Positions 43,730 through 56,330 of a stretch of DNA of 64,000 bases are shown here, one piece after another. The translations under genes were made by a program, and so were the position numbers. Location: NCBI GenBank assembly GCA_015680905.1, contig CM027377.1:11680501-11744500 (forward strand). Direction: 5' to 3'. The first letter of the stretch is position 1, and the number at the start of each line of letters is the position of its first letter. The stretch is from Coptis chinensis (Eukaryota; Streptophyta; Magnoliopsida; Ranunculales; Ranunculaceae). Below the pieces are notes generated by a model. It did not search any database. It saw nothing but the letters and a program-made list of their open reading frames with translations, and had not been told where the DNA came from.

Positions 43730-45200
43730 TGTTACAAAATTCTCCCATTCTGATTACTCGAGATGGCATTAAGATAAACAAACTAAACTTTGAGAGGCCT
43801 ATCAGCACACCACCTATCTTCCCAAAAAAGGACACAAGCCTGCTTTGCTGCTTTGAAGATAATATGCTCCTCCATAAGCTTCTTACAGTTCAGAATCCAT
43901 CACCACAATGAACATCCACAAATTTAGTGACCTTTCTAGAAAAACATCCAATTGGTTCCACACCATATTGAGCTCTAATAATTTCTTTCCAGAATGCACT
44001 TCCCCTCTTCCAAAACACCAAATCCATTTGCAAAGCAGACTCATTAACCTCCTTAATGCGCCTAAAACAAGGCCTTAGAAAATTTTAAGGCGTACAAACT
44101 GAATCCCAAGATATAAGAAGATAATGGTAAGCCTGAGTCACACCCCCCCCCCAGGCATGATCTTCTCCAACAGATTGGCAACGCTGATTGGAAATGTGAA
44201 TAAGGAAATAAAGTAAATAGGAAGACTAGATAGAGTACATTTCATGAGCACAATTGTACCCCCATTAGAAAGATAGTTTATCTTCCACAAGGACAGCCTT
44301 TTTGGGAACCTGTTAACCACACAGGGACATAACAGTTTAACTTATACAGAACAGGCACCTTACAGCCAAAGTAGTCAGCATAGCATGTCTCATTAGGTGC
44401 CATATTTACCCCGCACACTATATTCTTACAGTCTTACTGATGTTAACATCCGCCCCTGCAACAGCTTGAAACCAGATGAAGATTTCTCTGTAAATTCTGC
44501 ATTTGTTCCCTGCAGTGGCTAATAAAAACCAGGGTATGATTCGCATACTGTAAAGGTTTTGAGGAATCCCAAATGCAGCAGTAAAGCCAGATATGAGATT
44601 ACTATCTTGGGCTTTAAGAACCAGTTTCATTAAGTGCTTCAGCAACAAGAACAAATAGATGAGGAGAAAGAGGGTACACCTTAGAACTCTGAAAATGGCA
44701 GTAAGGAGAACTATTAACTAAGATAGAGTGAGCAGTGGAGAAAGAAGCTTTTATCTACCAGTGCCACCAATAACCCAAGCAAAATCTAACCAATATATGG
44801 TCCAGAGGTTGCTATACTATCGAATGCTATAGAAAAATATATATCGCAAACTAACCAAGGGGTTTCTTTTGCGATCACCACTTCCCCAAGAATCTGCCTC
44901 CCTTAAGTCTTCAAAAGCTAACCCTTGGTACTGTGATACAATTGAGGTGACCACGTGCTTTAGCCTAAGAGTGAGGGTTTTTGACCTTCGTAATGATCTT
45001 ATATACACCACCAAGCAAATTAATAGGACAAAAGTCAGACATGCATGTAGCACCATCGCCTTTTGGAATCAAATAAAATATGTTGCTGAGTCTCCAACAA
45101 AGAAATCTATTGTCCTGCAATCCTTTAATCACATAAAATCATATCTGCTTTGACAAAAGACCACTATTTCATGTAAACCAACAATCTCTTTACAATCGTC
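43730..45200 (-). mobile_element. LINE reverse-transcriptase relic, inside a chromomethylase intron
   Basis: The minus strand reads as a decayed L1-type RT: LIPKGDGATCMSDFCPINLL and GGVYKIITKV near 45060, YPLSPHLFVLVAEAL near 44660, LSNGGTIVLMKCTLSSLPIY near 44260, then FWEDRWCADRPLKV near 43800. There are many stops and frameshifts. It runs opposite to the LINE at 41700-42580 and lacks both the endonuclease and the 3' tail. Confidence 0.75.
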
Positions 45201-45921
45201 AAAATCTTATTTAACTTCTTGCCTTTTATCATCTGTGTGCTACCCCACGGAGAGGAACGAATAGATGTGCATCTGTGAGGGAACATGAATGAAGATTGAG
45301 TGCGGGAGAAGAAGGTTAAGAGGAGAAGAAAACAACGATAATGTTAAGAAAGCGTGAAGGGGAAAAGTACGAGAAAAATCCCGGTTCCACATGGCGTTAA
45401 TGCCAAAGATATTTTATTTTATGTTTTGCAATACACAGTACAGTAAAAAAGAAATCAGTACACTCGAGATGGAAAACAATAAACAAAAAGATACATGTAA
45501 TCATAACTTTGATTGAGACCCTTAATTAATTTAAGTCTGACTTATAAATACCTACAGTAATCCAATCCTAATCATCCGGGATACCATACAATTAGTGTAT
45601 TTTTAGGTTCCACATTCAATGTCTAATCACAGTTCAAGAGGCTGTCAGTTTTTCTGATTAGAAATCTGATTTATCTTAACTTCTTAAGTAAACAGTTTTT
45701 AAGCATACTATCTAGTGTACTAACAATATGAAAACAAGTTGATTTATTGGAGTTCATATTAGTCACATGTTTAGATAATTATAACGATCATGACATTCAG
45801 TCTCTAAATTTGTCAGGTGATGATCATAAGTAATATCTGACTGGAATATGCAAATATATAACACTTTGCATGTAATCAGCTCTCCAGCTGCTGTAACTAG
45901 TTAAAGCGACAACAGGCTTAC
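45201..45921. other. Chromomethylase intron remainder
   Basis: A/T-rich with no recognised gene. It lies between the LINE relic and the exon ending at 45922 and is probably ancestral intron sequence. Confidence 0.45.
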
Positions 45922-46659
45922 CAGTCACCATAGTATGAAACGTTGAATACTCCACTGAATACTTGATGTCATAATAGAAGTCACATGATGCAATAGATTT
46001 TGATTTTGATTTCGATTTCAAATCTACCTGCCAAAGAAAAACTTAATTACTAACAAATCCAATAAACTATATACGATCCAAACACAAATGAACAATGTTG
46101 TCTTGTAAAGCCATCTAAAAGATACTTAAAAAGTGTCACTAAGGTGTTCAACAAATAAAGTGCCAGACTATGATATTAGCTAGCAAGTAAGCTCAAGATT
46201 GAAGAGTACATTAGGTGCTACGTGAATGACGAAACAATGCAATCCAACACGTTGTCATTCAGTAAATCTGAGAAGAATAAACGCTTCTTGTCATGGGTAT
46301 CTGCTTGTTCAATGTTCATTCATAACCTGAAACACAGGAAAAAAGGGTGAGCATGACGTACTACAATTAAAATTTTAAAATAAATAAAAATTGAAGACAA
46401 AGTCAAATCGAATGTACAAGTATTCTTACAGTGTCTCCAGCTCTAAAAAACCATTGGACCCTACAGTAATCTTCTCCATCCACGGTCTTAAAAAACTCTA
46501 AGATTTTTCCAACAAACTTTTGTCCTCCTTCTTCACCCTAATAATTATTTTTATTATTTTTAATTAAAATAATTTGCTACAACTTTTCACATGGAAATTA
46601 TATACGCACTATCTCCCCATTAGAGACTTTCTCCCGTCCAAAAATTTTACATATTATAA

Positions 46660-47012
46660 CTGATATTTCAAAACTTGAAACATGGACACAAGGGTCAATA
46701 TGTCAATATATTTCGGAATTATGTTTAAACATTTGCCGATATTGAACGGGAAAGAGAAGGAAGAGGACAAAGGACACATGTCATAGATTGGATGGGTCAA
46801 AGCTAAATCAGGATACTATATAAAAACTGGAAGAGCAAGAGAAGATTCATTAGTTGATTATCAGAAAAATCATTACAAAGAGGAGAGAGAAATTGTAAAC
46901 TTTTATTGCCAATCAATAAAACATAGATTCAATTCATCTTCTTTCTTTATTATGTTCATTGATAAGATTGTGTGATCTTAGAACATTTGAGAGAAAGTGT
47001 TCTTAAACATCA
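46660..47012 (+). repeat. 5' LTR of Tat-A
   Basis: Contains ACTATATAAAAACTGG (TATA) near 46813 and a polyadenylation-like CAATCAATAAAACA, and ends AAACATCA before the PBS TTGGCGCCGCCTGTG. The GGACACATG to TATA segment matches the 3' LTR of B (61904 onward) with many differences. The start was not fixed. Confidence 0.6.
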
Positions 47013-47132
47013 CATTGGCGCCGCCTGTGCATCGAGAACAAGAAAATTTGAAGTTTTCTTCTTCTTCGATTTAGAATCCATAGTTTTGTTCTAGTGAAGG
47101 AAGGTGAGTAATATAGTGAGTATTGAATCATA

Positions 47133-48822
47133 ATGGCTCCAAGGAAGAAAACAAACATCAAACGAGTGGATAACGATAATCAATCGCAAACAAGAAATAC
47201 AAGAGCTTCCGTGAGTCGGTGATACTAGGAGGAGAACATGGAAGGTGACACTTCAATTCAAGAAATTTTGAAAAGGTTGAGGGAAGTGGAACAGCAAAAT
47301 GCGATATTGCTAAAAGAGAACCAAGAGATGAAGAAGGGAGGTCCGAGTGTGGTTGTAAAGGATATCTAGGGAGACGAGGAAGAGGAATGTAGTTCAAAAT
47401 CAAGTAGTCATTTTGCAGAAAAAGCATCGGAAAAGACATGAAAGAACTATAGAAGCTTCGTCGATACTTGAAATGCCGATACTATAACCCATCACTAAAG
47501 AGATGATACAGGGGATGATGCAAAACCAGCTTCTTGAAAAGACTTCTGCTTTGATAAGGAAACTGGCAGACGATGTCAGTAGAAATCCGATACATCAAAG
47601 CGTCGAGATGATGCCCATTCCACCAAAGTTCAAACTTCCGAAGTTCACCCAATATGATGGGACGTCAGATCCAATTGACCATCTATTCGGATATCGACAT
47701 CAGTTTTCGATATACAAAGGTACAACTTATCTGGATTCATTATTATGTAAATCTTTTTCTGCAAGCCTAAAGAGGAAAGCGTTGAAGTGGTTCTGTTCTC
47801 TACCGGAAGGGTCGATATCATGTTATTGGGAGATTGAAGAGAAGTTTTTGTTGAATTATGGTCATCAGCGAGTAAAACCGAAGCAGGTGTCAATCTTGTT
47901 CTAGCTTAAGCAAGGAAAGAAGGAATTTTTAAAAACTTTCTTATCTCGGTTCAAGGCGGAGGCATAGTTAGTAGAGCATTTAGATCAATCGGAAATGACA
48001 GCAATAATGGCGTTTCAGACAGGACTTATTCCAGGTTCTGACATGCACAAGTATATGCTTCGGAAGTAGATCAAAACTCTGAGAAAGTTGTATGATAAGA
48101 CTGAAAAAGATGTGCAAGTTGAGGAGGGAATTATGGCAGCATCGAATCAGTCAGTATTACAGGTATCGGAATCAAGTAAGTTTACTAAAGAGGATAACTA
48201 CAATAAGTCTGATAAGAGGAAGACGGTAGATTCTTATGCAAAGGTGGAGAACCAACCATCACAGAAAAAGAGGTTTGAAAGGTCGCTGAAAGAAGAATTA
48301 GACCCCCCCAGCAATTATATCACCATTAATACAACAATGGAGGATATCTTAAGGAGGGTAGGAAAAGAACCTTATTTCCAACATCCGATCCACAAGCTTA
48401 GAGAAATAGTAGATAAACCTTTCTGTAATTTCCATAAGGTGAAAAATCATGAAACCAGTCAATGTTTACAGTTGCTCAGAGAGGTAGACAGATTAATGCG
48501 AGATGGGAAGCTTCACAAGTTTAGAGTAGATGCTTGGCCAGAAGTAACAGCTATGGTGAATGATAAGCCTTTAGGAGTGATCAACATGATTTACAAAGGA
48601 GTTATCCCACAAAAGAAGATTATAAGGGATAAAATTAGAAAGATATCGACAGTGAAGGAAGTGCTAGAGGTGAACATAGAGCCGATGCCAGTTAACCCAT
48701 CATTAGTAGCAGCAAGCATACCTGGAGCTATTATGTTTGTTCCTGATGATTTGTCAAAGGTGATGTTACCTCATGATAATGCATTGTTAATTACATTAAG
48801 GATATCTGGCTATGATGTGTAG
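47133..48822 (+). pseudogene. Tat-A gag
   Basis: Starts MAPRKKTNIKR at 47133 but meets stops within about 30 codons. The gag domain is clear at 47503-47904 (IPPKFKLPKFTQYDGTSDP, KWFCSLPEGSIS) and continues past stops at 47902, 47967 and 48068 into a basic region. A Cys/His motif follows (FCNFHKVKNHETSQCLQLL). The last stop is at 48820, at the gag-protease join. Confidence 0.82.
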
Positions 48823-48828
48823 AAAGTA

Positions 48829-49248
48829 TTGGTGGATTGCGGAAGTTCGGTCAATATTCTATTTTGGAAAGCATATACAGGTATCGGATTTGATGAGTCG
48901 CATCTGAAGGAACTACAATTTAATTTGTATGGCTTCAATGGAACTTCAACTAGACCAGCTGGAGAAATAAAATTTCCAGTAAGGGCAGGTCCACAAACAA
49001 TAATGACTAAGTTTATAGTCATCAAGCATCACTCGGATCATAATGTTATATTGGGAAGAAAATGGATACATGCTATAAGAGCGGTTCCAAGACTTTTTTA
49101 TCGAGTTATCGATTCGACTATTTTATTTGGACCACATGAGATACGAGGTGATCAGTCAGAATCTGAGAAATGCAATTTTGTTACTGTGAATGGTATGATG
49201 AAAGAGAAGAAAATAGATACTGGGGGCGTCTTGAAAGACACCAAATAG
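48829..49248 (+). pseudogene. Tat-A aspartic protease
   Basis: VDCGSSVNILFW active site, LYGFNGTSTRPAGEI, then NVILGRKWIHAI, the same layout as the Tat-1 protease. It is in frame with gag if the stop at 48820 is ignored. Confidence 0.82.
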
Positions 49249-49332
49249 CAATTAGCAGAAGATTTATCTCTAAAATCCGATACCATGAAGCATCAGTAGG
49301 ATTTTAGATTTACATTAGAGCTGAAGACAGAG

Positions 49333-51082
49333 ATGGAAGTAGTTCCAAGCAAAATGATGGAGGAGGTACAAAAAGTTAATATCGGTCAGAATGATGAAAG
49401 TTGTTTCACTTTTATCGGAACAGAGCTGAGTACGGGGGTCAGACAAGATTTAGTAGATTTCTTAAGGACAAATAAAGATATATTCGCTTGGTCGATGGCA
49501 GATCCTCCGGGTATTGACCCTCTTATATGTTCTCATAAGTTGAATATGCGAGAAGAAGCAATTCCTATGCATCAGAAGCATATGAAGGTTTGGCCGATAT
49601 ATGCAGAAGCGGTGCAAAATGAGATAAAAAAGATGTTAGAATGTGGAATCATCAAGAAAATCGATAACTCAGAATGGGTGGCAAATATTGTTGTCATCCC
49701 AAAAAAGAATGGCAAGGTTAGGATTTGTGTGGATTTTACTGATGTTAACAAAGAGTGTCCGAAAGATTATTATCCGATACCCAGGATTGATGAATTGGTC
49801 GATAGAACAACTGGTTTTGAGTTGCTGAGTTTTTGTGATGGGCATTCAGGATATTTTCAAGTTGTCATGGTAGTTTTAGATCAGTTAAAAACAGCGTTCG
49901 TTGTGGAAGGAGGTCTTTACTGTTTTGTTTGAATGCCGTTTGGTCTAAAAAATGCTGGAGCAACATATCAGCGGTTGGTGGAGAAAATGTTTAGGCATTT
50001 GATTAAACAGGTTGTGGAAGTCTATTTTGATGATATAGTAATCAAATCGAAAAAAGCAGAAGATCATGTTAAAGACCTCAATACAGTGTTTCGGATATTC
50101 AGACAATTTAATATGAAGCTCAACCCAAAGAAATGTACTTTTGGGGTCAGTTTAGGGAAATTTCTTGGGTATATAGTCACAAAAAGAGGAATAGATGTGA
50201 ATCCATACCAAATTCGAGCTATTCAGCAAATGCCTTCTCCGAGTACTAGGAAGGAAGATACTGAAAGGCGGCGGGAAGAATGCGCGCTTTAAATAGGTTC
50301 ATATCAAGAACTTCTGACCGATGCAAACCTTTATTCAAATTGCTGAAGGAGGATACAAAGTTCATATGGGAGGAAGAATGTGAAGAGGCTTTCTCAAATT
50401 TAAAGAAGTATCTCCAAGAAGTGCCAACTTTGATAAAGCCGGAGGAAGGTGATACTTTATTTTTATATTTAGCAGTATCGAATTTTACTATTAGCTCGGT
50501 ATTAGTAAAAGTGGAAAAGGGGGCTGAGCGACCTGTTTATTTTCAATCTAAAACCATGCTGGAGGATGAAACTCGATATTCGATGTTGGAGAAATATGCA
50601 TTAGCTATTCTTTATTCCACTCAAAGGTTGAAGCCTTATTTTCAAGCCCATTCAGTCATTGTTATGACAAATCTTCCGTTAAAACATACTTTAGCCAAAA
50701 CAACCAAGTCAGGGAGAATGGCAAAATGGTCAGTTCTTATAGATGAATTTGGAATTGAGTATCGGAATAGAGTTTTAGAAAAGAGCCAAGTGTTAGCGGA
50801 TTTTTTAGCAGATTTTCCCGCTGAAGATGAAAATTGGGATATTGAAGAAGATAGTGGTTTACAGTTAAAAGAACCTGATGATGTGATGGATGAGGATGAT
50901 CCATGGGCTGGTACAAATGGGTGGAGACTTTTTGTCCATGGGTCATCAGGTCAAAAGGGATGTGGTATCGGAGCGGTTCTGATAACACCAGACAATCAGA
51001 GATTGGAATCAGCAGTTACCTTAGGATTCCACGTGTCTAATAACGAAGCAGAATATGAGACATTGATTACAGAATTGGCCAC
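49333..51082 (+). pseudogene. Tat-A RT, RNase H and start of second RNase H
   Basis: RT motifs VRICVDFTDVNKECPKD, FCDGHSGYFQV, MPFGLKNAGATYQ and YFDDIV. A stop at 49930 (CGA to TGA expected) and a frameshift near 50270 break it. RNase H follows (FISRTSDRCKPLFKLL, EKYALAILYSTQRLKPYF). The second RNase H starts (GWRLFVHGSSGQKGCG) with His where B has Asp (FVDGSS), and stops at NNEAEYETLI. Confidence 0.85.
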
Positions 51083-52649
51083 TTATCTGTTTTAATGTCT
51101 CTTCTTTGCTTGAAGAGAAGCAAAGTGCTATTTGGGAGTGGTGTGATAAGCACCCAAAACTGTATTATAAAAACCCGTAGAGACGTAACATTTTGCTCAA
51201 TTTTGTGCTTAATAATCATGAAATAATCGCATCTTCGTGCTTTTTGCTTTTTGCAGGTTGGAGCAACTAATGTAAAAATTATGATAAAGCCAGCATTTAA
51301 GTACGGAATAGGGAGTAAACACACGCCTTCTGATCAAGCCCATGTGAAGCCCAACAAATCCGGACTAAAGCCCAAAGACTCAAATAGTACGTAATCCAAA
51401 TATAAACGGATTACGCGAAGCGTCAAACTTCCAAACTCATATCTCTTGAACCCGGACTCGAATCACGACGAATGAGCCGCTTCGACGATCATCACACGAA
51501 ACTCTACGATAAGCGGAAGTTGTAAAAATGCCAAAAGACCGAACCGCCACTAGACATTGCACATGGACCCACTAGGTGGGCCCACAAGATTTGATTAGTC
51601 ATCATGCAAGTCAAGACAAAGGTGCAAATAATTGGTGCAAATTTGACACCTTGCATGAAGTTAATGAGTTGGTTGGATTTAGGTGATGATTATCTAAAAA
51701 AATAAAAGGTGTCAAATGGGGGTTAGTTGTGGATAAGAGAAAAATAAATGAGAGGAGAGTGTTTCACGTGGGAGAAGAGAAAAAGACTCTCTTATGTAAA
51801 GGGGGGCTGATTTGGGGAGTTAGCTAGCTTTTACTTCCTTGACTTTTATTTTCTTTTACATTGCTTGACTTTACTTTTTGTTTTTTTAGTTTTTGTTGTT
51901 TTGAGAGAAAAGCTTGTAACATGTTAATGGGGAACTCTCTCTAGTTTTTAATAAACTCTTCTTCATTTAGGTAAACAGGTTGTAGTTTCTTGTTTCATTC
52001 TCTTTCTCTTTCATTTTACATATCTTCTTGTAGTTTAATTCAATCCTAGGATCATGAGCTAAAACTCTCCCAAGTGGAGGGTTAAGGATGCTCATGTGAG
52101 GATCAGGCTACAAATTTAGGATTCCAGAATCACTACTTAAAGACTTAGGTTATATTTTTCATCCTATCCCCAAATAACAGAGATTGACCAATATCTGATC
52201 AACTATTGTAAAATAGAACTAGGAGTTGGAATGATATTTCAGAGATGAAATATCATTTCAATTCCACATGCTAACATGATATGTTTAGAGATAGGTATAT
52301 TGTGTTAGGGATTTGAGATGGTAGTGACCTGTTTCTAAAAGACTTGCAGCTAGGCTTTGCATGAGTCGGATTAATCCTTCATTATCCTTCTCTCTTTTAT
52401 TTAACTATAAAACAAACTTACAAATTTTAGATAATTTGTGTAGCAAAAATCTATCTATCAAATCCTTCTCACTTAGTTCTCCAAGGTGTAGATTTCAGTT
52501 GTGATAATTTAGATTCTTGTCTTAGGAGTTGGACCGAAATCCCTACTCGAACTAGGAAAAAAAAAAAAAAAAAAAAACAGTGAGTAAGGAAATATTGAGT
52601 TTTAGCACGTAGTAAGTAAATTTCTAAAAACACTGAAAAGTGCTAATGG
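51083..52649. repeat. Insertion between Tat-A and Tat-B, probable large LTR
   Basis: No coding sequence. From 51142 it begins TGTGATAAGCACCC. It has an upstream-promoter-like stretch ending CTCTTATGTAAAGGGGGGC near 51800, a likely polyadenylation region (AATAAACTCTTC near 51950) and an A-run at 52557-52577. Length and layout fit a solo LTR of a large Ty3/gypsy element, but no target duplication was found. Confidence 0.4.
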
Positions 52650-52678
52650 AAGGTTCTAACTAGCAGTTTCAGCAAGCT

Positions 52679-54589
52679 TTGCCTGTCTACACCGATGTGC
52701 AAATACATGAGCAGGCAAAGTTCACTCAAGAGCTGAAGCAAAATGAGGAACCTATCTGGGAAAGAAAAACCATAGAAACGGTGGAGAAAATTAATATTAG
52801 TACAGGAGAAAGTGAGCGTCATACGTTCATTGGTATAGAGATGGAGGAAAGCATAAGAAATGAGTTGATGGGATTGTTGAAAGAAAATCAGGATGTTTTC
52901 TCATAGTCGATGTTGGACCTCACCGGTATCAATCTAGATGTTTGTTCACACAAGTTGAATATGGAAGAAAATGCAATTCCTATGCACCAAAAGCATCGGA
53001 AAGTGAGACCGATGTATGAAGAAGCAGTGCAAGTCGAGATACAGAAGATGTTAGAAAATGGCATAATCAGAGAAGTGAAGCATTCTCAATGGGTAGCAAA
53101 CATCGTGGTAGTACCGAAGAAAGATTGTAGAGTTCGAATATGTGTCGACTTTACCGATGTAAATAAAAAGTGTCTAAAGGATCATTATCCCATGCCTAGG
53201 ATTGATGAGTTGGTCGATCGAACTGCTAGTTTCGAGTTGATTAGTTTTTGCGATGGGTATCCGGTTATTTTCAGATTCTAATGGTTATTGTGGAGCAGCT
53301 AAAAACGGCGTTCATCGTAAATGGAGGGATATACTGTTTTATCAGAATGTCATTTGGGTTGAAGAATGCAGGAGCCACTTATCAAAGACTAGTAGAGAAG
53401 ATGTTTAAAAAAACTCATCAAACGAGTTGTCGAGGTCTATATAGATGATATGGTCATCAAGTCAATGAAAGTTGTAGATCATGTAAAGGACCTCGACACC
53501 GTATTCAAGATTTTGTGAGAGTTTAATATGAAGCTTAATCCTGAAAAATGTACCTTCAGGGTCAGTTCGGGCAAGTTTTTGGGCTACATCGTTACGAAGC
53601 GGGGTATCGATGCCAATCCTGATCAAATACGAGCACTTCAGCAAATGCGAACTCCTACTACCAGAAAGCAGATACAAAGGTTGACGGGAAGAATAGCTGC
53701 GCTCAATAGATTTATCTCCAGAACTTCGGATCGATGTAAGCCGCTTTTTAAATTGCTTAAAAAGAATGTTAAATTCTGTTGGAGTGAGGAATGTGAAGAA
53801 GCATTCTCTGAATTAAAGAAATATCTGCAAGAAATGTCAACACTTACAAAACCAGATAAGGGAGAAAGTTTGCTCCTTTATTTGGCTGTATCAGATTTTG
53901 CTATAAGCTCTGTCCTTGAAAAAGTAGAAAATGGATTGGAAAGGCCGGTATATTTTCATAGCAAAACGATACTTGAGGCGGAGACTCGATACTCTATTTT
54001 GGAGAAATATGCTTTGGCACTTTTATTTTCATTGCAGAGGTTGAAGCCATATTTTCAAGCACATTCTGTGATAGTGATGACGAATTTACCGTTAAAGCAA
54101 ACTCTAGCAAAAACTACTAAGTCAGGAAAGATGTCTAAATGGTCGGTGCTAATAAATGAATTTGGAGTGGAATATCGAAATCGAGTATCAGAGAAAAGTC
54201 GGGTATTGGCCGATTTTCTGGCAGATTTTCCATCTGAGGATGCTAGTTGGGGTATGGAAGAAGAGGAGTTCTCAATGCTCCAAGAGCTTGAAGATGTTAT
54301 CGATGCAGATGATCCATGGGCAGGTACTAATGGTTGGAGATTATTTGTCGATGGATCATCTGGAGGTAAGGGGTGTGGCATCGAGGTGGTGCTGGTTACT
54401 CCTAAAAATCAAAGACTCGAAACGACAATAACATTGGGTTTCCATGCATCTAATAATGAGGCTGAGTATGAAGCTTTACTAGTTGGTCTCGAGATGGCTA
54501 GGTCTCTCAATATAAAAGAGTTGTCAATCTTCAGTGTTTCGATGCTCGTGGTCAGCCTAGATCAATGGAGGATATTTGACAAAATGTGA
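52679..54589 (+). pseudogene. Tat-B RT, RNase H and second RNase H
   Basis: RT motifs VRICVDFTDVNKKCLKDHY, MSFGLKNAGATYQ and, in a third frame near 53440, VYIDDMVIKS. Broken by a stop at 52904 (TGG to TAG expected), frameshifts near 53270 and 53410 and a stop near 53517. From 53528 the frame is open through RNase H (FISRTSDRCKPLFKLL) and the second RNase H (GWRLFVDGSSGGKGCG, ASNNEAEYEALLVGLE), until a frameshift near 54545. Confidence 0.85.
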
Positions 54590-56035
54590 AAACATGGTGG
54601 ATTATTTGAGCTTCATAAAACCTAAGTTGAGGAATTTCAATAAGATAAAGCTCCAGCATCTCAATTGAAATGAGAATAGACATGCTGATGCTCTGGCTTA
54701 TGTTTCAGCGATGCTGGAAAACACAGAGGGTCACACTCTACATATCGGAGTTCAATAGAGGCCAAGCATCGACATCGGCGATTCAGAAGTTATGAAAATT
54801 GACACACTGGGGGCGTCATGGATGAAAGCATATATCTCATACTTATCTGAGGGCAAAGTGGTGGAGGACAAAAATGAGGCCAGAAGAATCAAATCTGGTG
54901 CCCAAAGATATGTATTGATTGATAATGAGTTATATCGAAAGAATCTTGGAGGTCCACATTTGAAATGCATATCGTTTGAGGAAGCGTAACTAATCATTGT
55001 CAAGCTTCACGAAGGCGAATGTGGAAACCACTCAACTGGTAGATTGTTGGCCAATAAAATTACGAGGCAAAGATATTTTTGGCCTCAAATGCGAAGAGAC
55101 TGTCTTCGATATGCGAAAAAGTGTGTACAGTGCCAAATTCATGGGAAAACCATACATGTTCCAGCTGAAGAAGAGTTACATTGTGTCTCAAACCCATGGC
55201 CTTTTACTCTATGGGGTATGGATATTGTCGGTCCACTAACACCAGGGAGAGGCAAAAGAAGGTTCATATTGGCAGTCACAGACTATTTTACAAAGTGGGT
55301 AGAAGCCATCGCTTTGCAGCATATCAAAGAACAGGATGTCATAAACTTCCTTTTTGAACGAGTCGTATGTCGATATGGATTGCCTTATGCCATTATATCA
55401 GATAATGGCCTGCAGTTCGAGGGAGAAAAGGTGAAAGCTTTCTTAGAATCTTACAAGGTAAAGCATTTCACATCTGTGCCATACTATGCTCAGGGTAACG
55501 AGCAAGCTGAGATAACAAATAAAACCATTATAAGATGTGAAATGGTCTTTGGGTGGATGAGCTGAACAACATTTTATGGGCTTATAGAACGACACCTCGA
55601 ACAGCCATAGGTGAATCACCTTTTACTTTGGCTTATGGCATGGAAGTAGTAACTCCATCTGAAATGGTGGTGTCGACATCCAGAACAAAAATGATAGTAA
55701 ATGGTTGAAATGATAAAGGAATGGCTTCAGAAGTTCTAAATCTCGAGGAAACAAGGGATCAAGCAAGGGTAAAGCTCGGCACCTATCATAGGCAGCTCAG
55801 AAAAGCTTTTAATAAGAAAGTAAGAGAAAGACATTTTCAGGAAGGTGATTTGGTCTTGAAAGTAGTCACTCAAGCTACTAAAGAAAAAGGGGCTGGCAAA
55901 CTAGCAGCAAGCTGGGAGGGGCCTTACATCATTCACAAGGTCGGAATCAATGGAGCTTACTACTTAAAAACGACTGAAGGTGTAATATTACCAAAGCCTC
56001 AAAATGTAAGCAATTTGAAAGCATTATATCAATAA
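54590..56035 (+). pseudogene. Tat-B integrase
   Basis: After a broken ENRHADALAYV segment comes the zinc-binding domain (KLHEGECGNHSTGR, YFWPQMRRDCLRYAKKC). The core follows with D in WGMDIVGPLTPG, D in IISDNGLQF and E in GNEQAEITNKTI, so the catalytic triad is intact here, unlike Tat-1. A frameshift near 55560 and a stop near 55708 precede the C-terminal domain (LAASWEGPYIIHKVG), which ends at 56035. Confidence 0.85.
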
Positions 56036-56159
56036 AGAATATTTCAAGTAGCATGGTGTATTTTTCTTAATCAAGGTTATACATTCAATAAAGATATTGT
56101 CATTCTCAAAATCAATATTTATACATATATAGTAGATCTCTGTATCTCTAGAATTATTT

Positions 56160-56330
56160 GATTGATAATAGGTCAAACAAAAATCCGGCCTGGTGATTTG
56201 TAGATCCTCATCTCGATACCAGGTCAAACAAAATCCTGGTGATCTGTAGATCCTCATCTCGATACCAGGTCAAACAAAATCCTGGTGATCTGTAGATCCT
56301 CATCTCGATACCAGGTCAAACAAAAAATCC
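56160..56330 (+). repeat. 46-bp tandem repeats with small hairpins in Tat-B
   Basis: About three and a half copies of CCTGGTGATCTGTAGATCCT...CGATACCAGGTCAAACAAAAT. ACCAGG and CCTGGT in neighbouring units are inverted. A single detached copy lies at 57803-57842. Confidence 0.85.

Larger units (their letters stand above)
40821..46537 (-). pseudogene. Chromomethylase (CMT-type DNA cytosine methyltransferase), truncated at both ends
   Basis: Minus-strand exons: 46537-46430 (BAH domain: GKILEFFKTVDGEDYCRVQW), about 46326-46225 (DKKRLFFSDLLNDNVLDC), 46027-45922 (SCDFYYDIKYSVEYSTF), 41527-41322 (LLDLYSGCGGMSTGLCLGA, the AdoMet-binding motif I), 41214 to about 41140 (RWALDLNKSACESLRLNHP) and about 41056-40821 (RNESAEDFLDLLKEWEKLC, then the chromodomain start YEVSRIVDICYGDP). 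Codon phase is kept across the 4.4-kb intron. A 7-bp duplication near 46306-46318 shifts the BAH frame. The N-terminal exons and everything after GKRGLRLKV are missing. CMTs methylate CHG or CHH cytosines at H3K9me2 chromatin. Confidence 0.85.
46660..51082 (+). mobile_element. Tat-A: 5' half of a Tat-lineage retrotransposon
   Basis: A 5' LTR ending near 47012, PBS at 47015, gag, protease, RT, RNase H and the start of the second RNase H, all in Tat order. Similarity ends abruptly near 51082 inside the second RNase H; integrase and the 3' LTR are missing. It lies immediately upstream of the first surviving chromomethylase exon. The left boundary is approximate. Confidence 0.8.
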
